Below are positions 55,633 to 64,000 of a stretch of DNA of 64,000 nt, in pieces. This DNA comes from CAYUVH01 sp964448135. Its GTDB lineage: Bacteria; Verrucomicrobiota; Verrucomicrobiia; Limisphaerales; UBA8199. The notes under the pieces are model-generated. The model was not told the DNA's origin and did not search any database. It worked only from the letters and a program-made list of their open reading frames with translations. The stretch covers positions 1 to 64,000 of the forward strand of contig CAYUVH010000044.1 in assembly GCA_964448135.1 (NCBI GenBank), read 5' to 3'. How positions within the stretch are numbered: the first letter of the stretch is position 1; each line of letters starts with the position of its first letter. The translations under genes were made by a program, and so were the position numbers.

Positions 55633-57644
55633 TTGCTTTCCCGGTTGGCCACCGCCTGGAGCCACAGGCGGCAGACCAATCGCTTGCCGGGGTCGGTGGA
55701 TTTTCCATATTCCTGGAGGACGGCCTGGAGGCCGTTGAAGAGCTTCTCTCCGGTTTCCTTGTAAGACTGCATCGCGGCCGCTTCGGCAGGCTCGGTGAGG
55801 GGTTTGATGGAACCGGACTGGATGAGCTTCTTCCGCTGTTCGGCCTGTAAGAGGCATTCAGCGGCCAGGCGGGCATGGCCGGCTTCGTAGGTGTCGTTCC
55901 AGCCGTTATCCTCGAGCCGCTGCGCGAAGAAGCGTAACTGCGCCGGGCGCTTGTCCTCATCCTTTGATCTTCCAGGGGGTCTGGTTTTCGGAGCGGAGTA
56001 GAGTTTCCCTCCGCCGGTCTTGCCATCGCCCAGAGTGATTTCGATCGTCGCGAAATCCGGGATCTTCTCGTACGGAAGAAAGATGGATTTGGCGTCGAAC
56101 TGTTTCCATTTGCTGCCATTGACACGTACGCCCGTGACCGGTCCGCAGCCACGGGTTTGCAGCATGAGCCGCTTTTTCCCGAAGCGCACCGGGTCGCATT
56201 GGTCGAGCTCGGTAACGTCGGCGGGGATGTGGGGATTCAACTGCAGGCCCGCTGCGGTATAACGGTATTCGAACAGTCCTCGCATAAACCCGGCCGCGGG
56301 TCCCAGGGTATCGTAGCAAAGATTGATCGGCTGGTTCGGTTGATAAACCTCGCTGCCGCGGTGGGTGAGAGGATTGTCCATCCGGAACTTGTCCGCGAAG
56401 GTTAGCAGGCGGCGCATTGAGCGGCGGGCGTCTTCGTATTGGCCGAGGCGATAGTAAGCGAGCATCATGCGCGCTTCGCAGGTGGACCAATGCCCGCCGT
56501 TCACCCAGGTGCCATAAGCCCACAGGCCCTCGGGCTTTTCATACATATCGTCGTAGGTGGGATAGTTTGGGAGGATGAAGTCGTAGGGGCGAAGTTCCGG
56601 AATGGAGGCGATTTTTTTGAAGATGCGTTCCGCCTGGGCGTCGTCCGCCACGCGAAAAGCGATGGCGTCGTGATTGGGAGAGGCCTCGAAATAGCCGTGC
56701 TCGGCCGCGCCATACACGCCGTGCTTTACGCCGTCCGGATCGAGCGACCGGATCAAATAACCTTCGTCGGTGGTGACGTTGCGCAGACCCTCGCGCGCCT
56801 TCTGGCTCTGGGAAATGTAAACGGACGCCTGATTCGATTTGCCGGCGAGCTTCTCCAATTCGGCGAGGCGTTCGAGGGCGGCGATGTAGGTGACCGATAG
56901 ACCGGTGAGGTAGGCCTGGCCGTAACTGCCGTCCGGCTTTTTCCAGCCGGCGTAACTGGGCGCGAGCAGATTGCCCGCCGGGCCGGCGAGGAAAAGGTTG
57001 TTGGTCGGATCGCGGCGACTTTCGATAAACGCGGCGCTGCGCTCGAGTTTTGGGAGATAGTGGGCAATTGCTTTTTGATCGCGGCTGATGAGGAGAAGTT
57101 CCGACTGCATGAGGACGCCCGCCGCCGTGAATTCCATGCCCCAGTCGTGGATTTGGACGCGGCCATCGCCCTGGCGATAGACGATCCAGCCCGGGCGCGC
57201 GGCATCGCAGAGGCACCCATCGGGAGCGACCCAATCGAAGGGAGCGGCCGCACCGACACGATGCCCGTCGCCCATCTGATCGAACCACAAGTCCTGAGAA
57301 TTCTGAAGGAATGTGAGGTACGGTTCCTGGAGGAAAGGCAGGATGGCATAGGTGGTGCCGTAGGAGTTCTGGATCCACCAAGCGTCCCAAGTCGGGCCTT
57401 CCACGAGACCATTCCATTTCGGCTCGTAGAGCATCGAGAGGTTTTGAAGTTCCGGATCGGGCGCGAACATTCTTCGCGAAATCTCGAGCAAGCGCAGATG
57501 TTCGACGTTGCCGCGGCCAAGATAATGCCGACCCTGGAAGACATTCCCGACAATCAAAGGAGCGTTCGGACTATTGGTTGCCGCCGTTGATGACCAGACC
57601 AGGGTAAAAACCCACGCGGTCAGGATCGCAATTCGATTTTGCAT
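55629..57644 (-). CDS. Exported six-hairpin glycosidase-like protein
   Basis: A 671-residue protein with a signal peptide; ATG at 57644 (MQNRIAILTAWVFTLVWSST) is preferred, 57680 is also open. Its architecture is an alpha/alpha six-hairpin barrel: LVEGPTWDAWWIQNSYGTTY, AILPFLQEPYLTFLQNSQDL, SYGQAYLTGLSVTYIAALER, VYGAAEHGYFEASPNHDAIA, EGLWAYGTWVNGGHWSTCEA, then a beta domain (LQLNPHIPADVTELDQCDPV). This fits families such as GH63/GH94-like or amylo-alpha-1,6-glucosidase. Acidic residues in TWDAWW and YEKPEGLWA are likely catalytic candidates. The exact glycan is unknown. A helical C-terminal extension is present. Confidence 0.78.
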   Translation of the reverse strand: MQNRIAILTAWVFTLVWSSTAATNSPNAPLIVGNVFQGRHYLGRGNVEHLRLLEISRRMFAPDPELQNLSMLYEPKWNGLVEGPTWDAWWIQNSYGTTYAILPFLQEPYLTFLQNSQDLWFDQMGDGHRVGAAAPFDWVAPDGCLCDAARPGWIVYRQGDGRVQIHDWGMEFTAAGVLMQSELLLISRDQKAIAHYLPKLERSAAFIESRRDPTNNLFLAGPAGNLLAPSYAGWKKPDGSYGQAYLTGLSVTYIAALERLAELEKLAGKSNQASVYISQSQKAREGLRNVTTDEGYLIRSLDPDGVKHGVYGAAEHGYFEASPNHDAIAFRVADDAQAERIFKKIASIPELRPYDFILPNYPTYDDMYEKPEGLWAYGTWVNGGHWSTCEARMMLAYYRLGQYEDARRSMRRLLTFADKFRMDNPLTHRGSEVYQPNQPINLCYDTLGPAAGFMRGLFEYRYTAAGLQLNPHIPADVTELDQCDPVRFGKKRLMLQTRGCGPVTGVRVNGSKWKQFDAKSIFLPYEKIPDFATIEITLGDGKTGGGKLYSAPKTRPPGRSKDEDKRPAQLRFFAQRLEDNGWNDTYEAGHARLAAECLLQAEQRKKLIQSGSIKPLTEPAEAAAMQSYKETGEKLFNGLQAVLQEYGKSTDPGKRLVCRLWLQAVANRESN

Positions 57645-57722
57645 TGGAGTGAGGCTGGTCGGAGAGGAATGATCGGTCAAGCGGCGAGACCGCCGGCAAT
57701 TACCAGGATTTCCCGGGGCGTC

Positions 57723-57839
57723 TCATTTTTTTTTGGTTTGACTGGGTTTGACTGGGTTTGACTGGAACTGGTCTGAGCCAAAAGGGGTTGACTTGGGAAG
57801 TGCGACTGGCACAGCCGCCATTTTTCCGATTTTGCGCAT
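57723..57839 (-). pseudogene. Locus C: deletion derivative of the small helical gene
   Basis: From ATG at 57839 the frame reads MRKIGKMAAVPVALPK and then runs straight into the 10-bp array and a TGA at 57723. The start matches the locus B gene in spacing to its palindrome and in the sequence pattern (M-x3-GK-[IM]-A-x-[LV]-P), but the body of the gene is absent. It therefore looks like an internally deleted copy rather than a point-mutated one. It is too short to be a functional protein of this type. Confidence 0.6.
57735..57794. repeat. 10-bp-period repeat array, locus C
   Basis: GGTTTGACTG three times in a row (57735-57764) followed by GAACTGG and, after a gap, GGGGTTGACTT. The unit is 10 bases and shares the TTGAC core with locus B (TGTGAC, TTTGAC). 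It sits between the locus C gene start and the glycosidase gene. Confidence 0.78.
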
Positions 57840-57877
57840 ATATTCATCATGCCAATTGGGCGTAAGGATAGAAAGGG

Positions 57878-57902
57878 CACATGGACAAAGGCTGTCCATG
57901 TG
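57878..57902. promoter_or_regulatory. Perfect 10-bp inverted repeat, locus C
   Basis: CACATGGACA (57878-57887), loop AAGGC, TGTCCATGTG (57893-57902). Identical to the locus B palindrome apart from one base pair changed on both arms, and the loop GGC is shared. It ends 38 bases upstream of the ATG at 57839 and follows a T-rich stretch on the minus strand. Confidence 0.82.
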
Positions 57903-58245
57903 AAAAGAATTCGTTGAAGCAGGCGGCGCATTTTCCAAGGACAATAGCGAAATGCCAATGCTGCGGTATTATTCTCCTCGACCCGGAACGCTGTAAGCAC
58001 ACCGCGACAAGCGCGTTACGCTCCGAACGGGCTGAGGCTGGTGAAACTCAGGAACGCGTCCGTTCCGCGAGTGACGCCCGTGGCCGAAGGATGGAAGGTG
58101 GTGGTATAAGCCCTAAAAAGCAAAAGGCCGGGTTCCAACCCGGCCTCGCCAACACACTACGATGAGAACACACTTAAAATCTTATCGTGATTAAACCATA
58201 CAACGGATGCCGAAAACGGCCAGTCACCAATACTGGGGACAGCGC
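57903..58245. other. Intergenic region with terminator
   Basis: About 340 bases upstream of the locus C palindrome. Nothing gene-like is seen; the plus-strand frame here is a low-complexity shadow. The terminator of the surface-protein operon lies at 58115-58146. Confidence 0.4.
58115..58146 (-). terminator. Rho-independent terminator for the surface-protein genes
   Basis: On the minus strand AGGCCGGGTT, GG, AACCCGGCCT is followed by TTTGCTTTTT. The 10-bp perfect stem and T-tract lie 100 bases past the stop at 58246. This is the clearest terminator in the window. Confidence 0.85.
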
Positions 58246-61200
58246 CTACGGTTGGATTCCGATGCGGTAGAAATAAGGACCGCCGTTAGTGGCAGTGGGG
58301 TCAGTGTACCTGGTGGCTACTGGCTGGCCGACGAGGTTGCTGGCCAGCAGTGAGAAAACCGGTGGCGCATCGAGATCAGTGGCGCGCTGGAGGAAGTACG
58401 TTTTCCCAGTCACGCTCTGCCAGACGACCTGGAAGCCGGAGACCGTGTTCGTGGGAGGGAGCAGGCGAAGGACGGACAGGGCATTGGTGGGATTGGTACC
58501 TGCGACCCATTCCTGAAGCGTAGTGAAGGCATCGCCGTCAGGGTCGCTACTGAATACCAGCGGATCGCCGGGGTTTAGCCCGTGATCGAGAAACCAATTG
58601 GTGCCCACGGCGGCGATCAGGTTGAATTCGAATGCGCCGATGTCAATTCGGGCCACGCCGTTTCCATCTCCATCGAGAGGCCGCGCCGCTCCGGCCAGAT
58701 CGTTGGAGGTTCCGAAGGTGAAACTATTGCTGAGTCCGGCATCAATGCAGGGAGACCCAAATTTCAACTCGAAGGCACCCCCGGGCGCGTTGACAAAGAG
58801 GGGATCGCTGCCGACGCCGCCTGAGCCGGCTGACGGGGTGGTGCAGCAATAGCTGAAGAAAGGCGAGCCGGCCCAGTTCGGACCGCTGGGCGAGGTGTTA
58901 AAGTAGATGATCGTGTTGTTGAGCGTCCCGCTGTATATCCCGCCACCACTGGTGGCGGCCGAATTACTGGCTACCGTGCAATTGAACAGCCCCGACTGAT
59001 ACGCGCCACCGCCGCTCGCCGCGGCTTTATTTCCAATGATCAGGCAATTGAAATTCGTGCTCTGATAGGAGCCGCCGCCGTAGCCGGTACCGGAACCAGT
59101 TCCACTGTTTGTGCCCGCGGCGTTGTTCAGAAGGATACAATTGTAGTTTGTGCCCAGGCAGGTGCCGGCACCATTGCCTGAAGCTCCGCCCCCGAAAGGA
59201 GTGGTCGCATTGGCTTTCACCAGGCAGTTGGAAAGAATACATTGATAAGCGCCCGCGCCGTTCACGTAAGCGCCAACCAGGTTGTTGCTGAGCGAGCAAT
59301 TATATAAAACGGAACTGTAAGCGCCGCCCCCGCCTCCGCTAATGCCCTGCACGGAATTTCCACTCAGCGCGCAACTCCACAGCACAGCGGATCGCACCGC
59401 CCCGCCCAAAAAGCCGGTGTTGCCAGTGAATGTGCAGTTGTAGAGCGTTCCGCCGTAAGCGCCGCCGCCACCACCACTGGTACCGACCGCGGAATTGGCG
59501 CTAAAATTGCAATTGCTCACACTGGCGCCCTCTTCACACCAAATCCCACCGCCGCTCATCTCCTGCAGTACGTTTCCGGAGTTTCTCGCCTTGCCGCCGC
59601 TCAGAGTGAATCCGGTCAACAACGCGTCACGGCCCACGTATGCGCAGCGCATTTGTGTTCCGCCCATGATGGTCGTGGCCGACGGGCCGTTTACGCTCAG
59701 GAGTGTGACCGTGTCGGGCACCAGGACACGGTTGGTTTGCAGTCCGTAGACCACGGCGCCGCCAACGTTATACACTCCGTTGCTCACCAGGACGATGTCC
59801 CCCATCTGGGCCACGTTCAAGGCATCTTGAATGTTGGTTGCCGCGGTGCTCCAGCTGGAATAAGGCGGGGCGGGCGCGGCATTGACGGGTTTGACATGGT
59901 GAATCTCCTGCTGGGCCACTTGCACAAGCGTGGTGGTTGAGAAAGCCTGGCCGGGGCCCGCATAGTAAGCAGTGAGTTGCACAGTATACGAGCCAGGCAG
60001 AGCCCACGCGTGGCTGACGGCGTTCTGGTTGGTGATGCGAACGCCATCGCCGAAGTCCCACCAGTAGAACGCGGCGCAGGCGCTTACGCCGCCCTTGAAC
60101 GAAAGCGGGAACAGCGCGGCGCAATTGGTATAATTGACCCGCACCGCGGGCGCATTTTCAAGCGATGGGCTGTATTCATATGCCCCCACGTCAAAGCTCG
60201 TCAGGGCGTCGCCATTTCCGTCGATGGCCCGAAAGACGCCGCGAATGTCGTTTGTGTAGCGAGTGCTCAAGTCCGCCCCGGTATCGATGCAAGGCGAGCC
60301 GCAATTCAACTGATAGAACCCGTTAGGCCAGTCCAGGAGGGTGGGGGGATTCGTGAAGCTGGCGGAGCCGCCCACCAGTGGAAACAAACAGCAGTGATCA
60401 TAAACGCCGCCCGCCCAGTTGTTGACCCCGGAAGGCGAGGTGTTGAAATAGATGATGCAGTTGGTGTAATACCCGAGAATGTCGTTGCCATGCACGCCGC
60501 CGCCGTCGTTGGCGTTGTTGCCCACCACGGTGCAGTTGTAAAGCGTCCCGGAATAGGCACCGCCACCCCGCAGGCCGCTGTTGCCGGCAATGACGCAATT
60601 ATAATTGTCGGACCGGTAAGTCCCGCCGCCATACGCCTGATTTCCGGAAACAGGTCCCGTGACGATATTGCTGATGATGATGCAGTTGTAGTTGGTGCCG
60701 AAGGCGGTGCCCCCACCGGCCGGGGTGCAGGTGTTCCGGCTGACCAGGCAGTTGCGCAGCACGCATTGATACGAGGCACCGCCGTTCGCGGAAGAGTTGT
60801 CGGTCAAAGTGCAATTCCACAGCGAAGCGCCCCGGACAGCACCACCTACCTGGCCGGAGTTTTGCGCGAGGGTGCAGTTGTAGAGTGTGCCGCCATAGAC
60901 ACCACCTCCGCCGCCGGAGCCGCTGTTCGCCGCTGTGTTCTTCCGGATGATGCAATTCGTGACCACGCCGCCGTTTTCGCACCAAATCCCGCCGCCGCTC
61001 ATTTCCTTGATGGCGTCACCGCTGGTGGCCGTCAGCCCATCGCGGAGGGTGAAGCCGCTGAGTACGCTGTTGCTGCCGACATAGACGCAACGGGTCAGCG
61101 AGCCGCCGGAAATCGTCGTGAGGAGCGGGCCGTTCACACTCGCGAGCAAAATGCCATTGGTGAGCACCACTCGGTTTGCTTCCACGCCGTAAATCACCCT

Positions 61201-61416
61201 GCCACCCAGGCTGTAAACGCCATTGGTCACCAGAACCTGATCGCCGCTGGCAGCAGCATCGACGGCGTCCTGAAGATTGGTTGCTGCCGTAGCCCAGCTT
61301 GCGAAAGGAGGCGTCGCGTTGGGACTGGCGAGATCCACAAAGTGGTCGGTCGCATACATCTGGATGGCGCTGCTGGACAGGAGGGTGAGCGCCATCAGCA
61401 AAGATCGCGGTTTCAC
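58246..61416 (-). CDS. Giant exported right-handed beta-helix/PKD protein
   Basis: A 1056-residue protein with signal MKPRSLLMALTLLSSSAIQM. It has two copies of a choice-of-anchor type beta-helix unit: the first after WATAATNLQDAVDAAASGDQ and VLVTNGVYSLGGRVIYGVEA, and the second after WSTAATNIQDALNVAQMGDI. Each runs through parallel turns such as GGGIWCENGGVVTNC and CTLYNCTFTGNTGFLGGAV. A PKD-like domain (AFYWWDFGDGVRITNQNAVS, GSYTVQLTAYYAGPG) lies between. The end has a calcium-type region (DPDGDAFTTLQEWVAGTNPT) and YFYRIGIQP. It is probably a surface or secreted polysaccharide-interacting protein. It is followed by a paralogue 15 bases upstream. Confidence 0.88.
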   Translation of the reverse strand: MKPRSLLMALTLLSSSAIQMYATDHFVDLASPNATPPFASWATAATNLQDAVDAAASGDQVLVTNGVYSLGGRVIYGVEANRVVLTNGILLASVNGPLLTTISGGSLTRCVYVGSNSVLSGFTLRDGLTATSGDAIKEMSGGGIWCENGGVVTNCIIRKNTAANSGSGGGGGVYGGTLYNCTLAQNSGQVGGAVRGASLWNCTLTDNSSANGGASYQCVLRNCLVSRNTCTPAGGGTAFGTNYNCIIISNIVTGPVSGNQAYGGGTYRSDNYNCVIAGNSGLRGGGAYSGTLYNCTVVGNNANDGGGVHGNDILGYYTNCIIYFNTSPSGVNNWAGGVYDHCCLFPLVGGSASFTNPPTLLDWPNGFYQLNCGSPCIDTGADLSTRYTNDIRGVFRAIDGNGDALTSFDVGAYEYSPSLENAPAVRVNYTNCAALFPLSFKGGVSACAAFYWWDFGDGVRITNQNAVSHAWALPGSYTVQLTAYYAGPGQAFSTTTLVQVAQQEIHHVKPVNAAPAPPYSSWSTAATNIQDALNVAQMGDIVLVSNGVYNVGGAVVYGLQTNRVLVPDTVTLLSVNGPSATTIMGGTQMRCAYVGRDALLTGFTLSGGKARNSGNVLQEMSGGGIWCEEGASVSNCNFSANSAVGTSGGGGGAYGGTLYNCTFTGNTGFLGGAVRSAVLWSCALSGNSVQGISGGGGGAYSSVLYNCSLSNNLVGAYVNGAGAYQCILSNCLVKANATTPFGGGASGNGAGTCLGTNYNCILLNNAAGTNSGTGSGTGYGGGSYQSTNFNCLIIGNKAAASGGGAYQSGLFNCTVASNSAATSGGGIYSGTLNNTIIYFNTSPSGPNWAGSPFFSYCCTTPSAGSGGVGSDPLFVNAPGGAFELKFGSPCIDAGLSNSFTFGTSNDLAGAARPLDGDGNGVARIDIGAFEFNLIAAVGTNWFLDHGLNPGDPLVFSSDPDGDAFTTLQEWVAGTNPTNALSVLRLLPPTNTVSGFQVVWQSVTGKTYFLQRATDLDAPPVFSLLASNLVGQPVATRYTDPTATNGGPYFYRIGIQP

Positions 61417-61431
61417 AAATACTCTTCGTGC

Positions 61432-64000
61432 TTACGGTTGCACGCCGACTCGATAAAAATAAGGGCCGCCGTTTGTGGCGGTCGTGTCGGCGTACATGGT
61501 GGTGTCTGGCAGGCCCGGCAGGTTGCTGGCCAGCAGAGAAAAGGGCGGCTCAACACTTAGATTGGTGCCGCGCAGCAGGAGGTAGCTTTTGCCGACCACA
61601 CTCTGCCAGATCACGGTGACGCCGGTGACCGCATTGGAGGATGAGAGCATCTGGAGGGCGGAGAGAGTGTTGGTGGGGTCGGTGCCGGCGATCCATTCCT
61701 GGAGGGTAGTCAAGCCGTCGGTGTCCGGATCGCCGCCGAAGACGAGCGGATCGTTGGGATTCAGGCCGTGATCGAGGAACCAATTGGTACCGATCGTGGC
61801 GACGAGGTTGAATTCGTAAGCGCCGATGTCGAACTTCGCCACGGCGTCGCCGTTGCCATCCAGGGGCCGGAAGTTGCCTTCCAAGTCGCTGCCCGGCAGT
61901 GTCGCCATATTGGTGCCGGCGTCGATGGCGGGTGAGCCGAAGCGCAAGTGCAGGTCGCCCGCGGGCAGGTTCACGAACAGCGGATCGTTCGTGAGGTTCC
62001 GGCTGGTCGGGGTCGGGACTGGCGTGGCGATGCAATTAACGCCGAGGAGGGAGCCGGCCCAATTTGGTCCGCTGCCGGTGGCGGTGTTGGAATAGATAAC
62101 GGTATTGTAGGCCGTGATGATGTTGGGCGCATAAAAGCCGCCGCCGGTGCCGCTGACGGAGTTGCCCGCGATCGTGCAATTGTAAGGCGTGCTGTAGTAA
62201 GCGCCGCCGCCATACCCGTAGGACTGGTTCCCGGAGAGGATACAGTTGTAGAGCACGTCGCAGTATGAACCGCCGCCCTGGCTGGCGATGTTGCCCGTCA
62301 GGACGCAGTTCCAAAGGGTATTCGAAGCCGAGCCGCCGCCGAAATCGGAGCGGTTGTTGGCGAGCGTGGAATTGTAAAGAGTGCTCAAGAACGCGCCACC
62401 ACCAGTGCCGCCCGAGCCTCCTCCTCCGCTGCCGTAATTTCCGGCGACCGTGCAGTTGTAAAGGGTGCTGCGGGCCGCACCGCTGCCGAAAGTAATATCG
62501 AGCGATGTCCAGTTGCTGACGAGGGTGCAGCGGTACAAAGTGCCGCCAAAAACCGCGCCGCCGAAAGCACTATTCGTAAAGCCAAAGGAATTATTCGTAA
62601 AGAGACAGTCGTAGAAAGTTCCCTGGTACGCGCCGCCGCCGTGGTACTGGGCGCGATTGCCCGTCACGATGCAATTGCTCACGACGCCACCGGGCTCGCA
62701 CCACAGGCCGCCGCCGCTGCGGTCGTTGATCGCGTCTCCGGTGAACGAGGTGATGCCGCCCTTGAGGGTGAACCCAATCAAAAACGAATTGCTGCCCACG
62801 AACGCCGCGCGGCGCGGGGTCGGGGATGGTTGAATCACGGTTGCGTCCGGCCCGTTGACGCTGCGTAACACCACGGCGTTCGACAACACAACGCTATTAG
62901 AGAGCGAGCCAGTCACGGCCAGGCCAGTGCCTGTGTAAACACCGTTTGTGACCAGCACGAGCCGGCCCGGGGTGGTGCCGGCGGCAATGGCTTGCTGCAG
63001 ACTGGTTGCTGCGGTGGCCCAATTTGTGTAGGGAGGGATCGGTGAGGGATTGCTTACATCTGCGTAGTAAACGGGTTGCTGCACCACCTGCACGGTGTTC
63101 GTGGCGGAAACCGTTTGGCCGAGGGCAGGGTAGTAGGCCGAGAGCCGGACGTTGTATGACCCGGGAGCGGTCCAGCCGTGACTCACGTTGTATTGATTGC
63201 TGGTCGTGACGCCGTCGCCAAAATCCCACCAGAAATATGCGGCGCATCCGCCGATTTGGGCCACGAAGGGCACGACGAAACTCGTAGCAAATGTCGAGAG
63301 GCCGAAGACGGAACGGATTCCGACCGTTTGATCCGCCGCGGGATTGTATTCGTAAGCTCCGCGGTCGTAGTTGGTGATGCTGTCGCTGTTTCCGTCCACT
63401 GGCCGCGGCAACCCGCGAAGGTCAGTTGGCAGATTGGGCGCTACGACGCCCGCGGTGTCAATGCACGGTGAGCCGCAACGGAGCTGGAACACGCCACCGC
63501 CGGGGTCAACAAATACCGGATCATTCGTGATGATGGACGGGGACCCGGGGGGAGCAGGGGTCACGCAACTGGACGACATGAAAGGCGTGCCGCTCCAGTT
63601 CGAGATGGAATTGAAGTAGATGATGCAGTTGAAGTGGCTGCCATTATAAACGCCGCCGCCGCTGGTGCTGGCGGAGTTGCCGGTCACGGTGCAATAGAGG
63701 AGCGATGCGCTATGGGCGCCGCCACCATTGCCATAAAACGAAACCGTGCTGGTGACGGAGTTGCCGTTCAACAGGCAGTTGTAGCCCCAGCTTCCGTAGA
63801 CACCACCGCCCTCGGCGCCCGCCAGGTTGGCGCTGACGATGCAGTTGGACAGCATGCCCTGATACGCACCGCCTCCCTGAAAGCTGGCGAAGTTGCCGGA
63901 CAACACGCAATTGTAATTCGTGCTCTGATAACTTCCGCCCCCGGACTGCCCGGAGAAATTTCCGGCGAGGGTGCAGGAATAATTGGTGCCCAGGCACGTG
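61432..64000 (-). CDS. Giant exported beta-helix/PKD paralogue (start beyond window)
   Basis: The reading frame is open to the right edge, so the N-terminus is missing; at least 856 residues are here. The layout copies the neighbour: beta-helix turns (CLGTNYSCTLAGNFSGQSGG, GGGVYNGSHFNC), PKD-like domain (AAYFWWDFGDGVTTSNQYNV), a second beta-helix after NWATAATSLQQAIAAGTTPG, and the ending DPDTDGLTTLQEWIAGTDPT with YFYRVGVQP. The gap between the two genes is 15 bases. They are tandem duplicates in one operon. The function is likely cell-surface adhesion or glycan binding. Confidence 0.88.
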   Translation of the reverse strand, partial: TCLGTNYSCTLAGNFSGQSGGGSYQSTNYNCVLSGNFASFQGGGAYQGMLSNCIVSANLAGAEGGGVYGSWGYNCLLNGNSVTSTVSFYGNGGGAHSASLLYCTVTGNSASTSGGGVYNGSHFNCIIYFNSISNWSGTPFMSSSCVTPAPPGSPSIITNDPVFVDPGGGVFQLRCGSPCIDTAGVVAPNLPTDLRGLPRPVDGNSDSITNYDRGAYEYNPAADQTVGIRSVFGLSTFATSFVVPFVAQIGGCAAYFWWDFGDGVTTSNQYNVSHGWTAPGSYNVRLSAYYPALGQTVSATNTVQVVQQPVYYADVSNPSPIPPYTNWATAATSLQQAIAAGTTPGRLVLVTNGVYTGTGLAVTGSLSNSVVLSNAVVLRSVNGPDATVIQPSPTPRRAAFVGSNSFLIGFTLKGGITSFTGDAINDRSGGGLWCEPGGVVSNCIVTGNRAQYHGGGAYQGTFYDCLFTNNSFGFTNSAFGGAVFGGTLYRCTLVSNWTSLDITFGSGAARSTLYNCTVAGNYGSGGGGSGGTGGGAFLSTLYNSTLANNRSDFGGGSASNTLWNCVLTGNIASQGGGSYCDVLYNCILSGNQSYGYGGGAYYSTPYNCTIAGNSVSGTGGGFYAPNIITAYNTVIYSNTATGSGPNWAGSLLGVNCIATPVPTPTSRNLTNDPLFVNLPAGDLHLRFGSPAIDAGTNMATLPGSDLEGNFRPLDGNGDAVAKFDIGAYEFNLVATIGTNWFLDHGLNPNDPLVFGGDPDTDGLTTLQEWIAGTDPTNTLSALQMLSSSNAVTGVTVIWQSVVGKSYLLLRGTNLSVEPPFSLLASNLPGLPDTTMYADTTATNGGPYFYRVGVQP

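Overview
The window looks like chromosome of a free-living Gram-negative soil or freshwater bacterium of the phylum Verrucomicrobia, most like the Pedosphaera/Limisphaerales group. This is inferred from the kinds of protein present, not from a marker gene: a TIGR03790-type secreted protein, two pseudopilin-like proteins with the FTLIELLVVIAIIAILAA start, many secreted proteins ending in YYRV-type tails, a tiny basic MSKQSNKVQKR protein, and GC-rich genes separated by many dispersed palindromic repeats. No rRNA, tRNA, phage structural gene, complete insertion sequence or CRISPR array was seen.

Layout. 1-9 kb: a fragment of a possible transposase, a TIGR03790 protein, a small helix-turn-helix-like gene (locus A of the element below), a phosphodiester glycosidase, a pseudopilin and two polysaccharide-export proteins. 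9-14 kb: a divergent SPFH/Arc-like pair, a Sel1-repeat protein, a serine hydrolase, a ParE-type toxin with its antitoxin, and a secreted Gfo/Idh/MocA oxidoreductase. 14.4-16.7 kb: an integron-type cassette cluster without an integrase, with three convincing attC-like sites and four small genes. 17-25 kb: two small coupled genes, glmS, and a compact run of sodium symporter, DegT-type aminotransferase, NagA-like deacetylase and DUF3445 gene, which suggests amino-sugar handling. 25-29 kb: a rhamnulokinase-like kinase and a fucose/arabinose isomerase-like protein. 29-31 kb: locus B of the element and a possible lone cassette gene. 31-42 kb: a large secreted low-complexity protein, dtd, a candidate structured RNA, a subtilisin-like protease, a CBM48 protein, an HMGL-like aldolase, mannonate dehydratase and an SDR dehydrogenase. 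42-45 kb: a TfoX-like gene and a YqjD/YqjE/YqjK-like trio. 45-51.7 kb: the complete F-type ATP synthase operon atpBEFHAGDC, with a proton-type c subunit and no atpI. 51.7-64 kb: aspartate aminotransferase, a second pseudopilin, an M23 peptidase, a SecD-like lipoprotein, a secreted six-hairpin glycosidase, locus C of the element, and two tandem giant beta-helix/PKD surface proteins, the second running off the window.

The strongest candidate for an undescribed system is a module seen three times (A 3.1-4.3 kb, B 28.9-29.85 kb, C 57.7-57.9 kb). Each has a T-tract and perfect palindrome upstream, then a gene whose product begins with a GK-I/M-A-x-L/V-P-like motif (clear in B and C), then an array of short repeats with 10-bp period downstream. 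Locus C keeps the palindrome, about 11 codons and the array but lacks the gene body, as expected for a deletion derivative of an element whose ends matter. The palindromes of B and C differ by one compensated base pair. Function is unknown.

The intergenic DNA also carries several dispersed repeat families whose hairpins differ by compensatory changes. All calls come from reading translations and sequence by eye; no database search was run.
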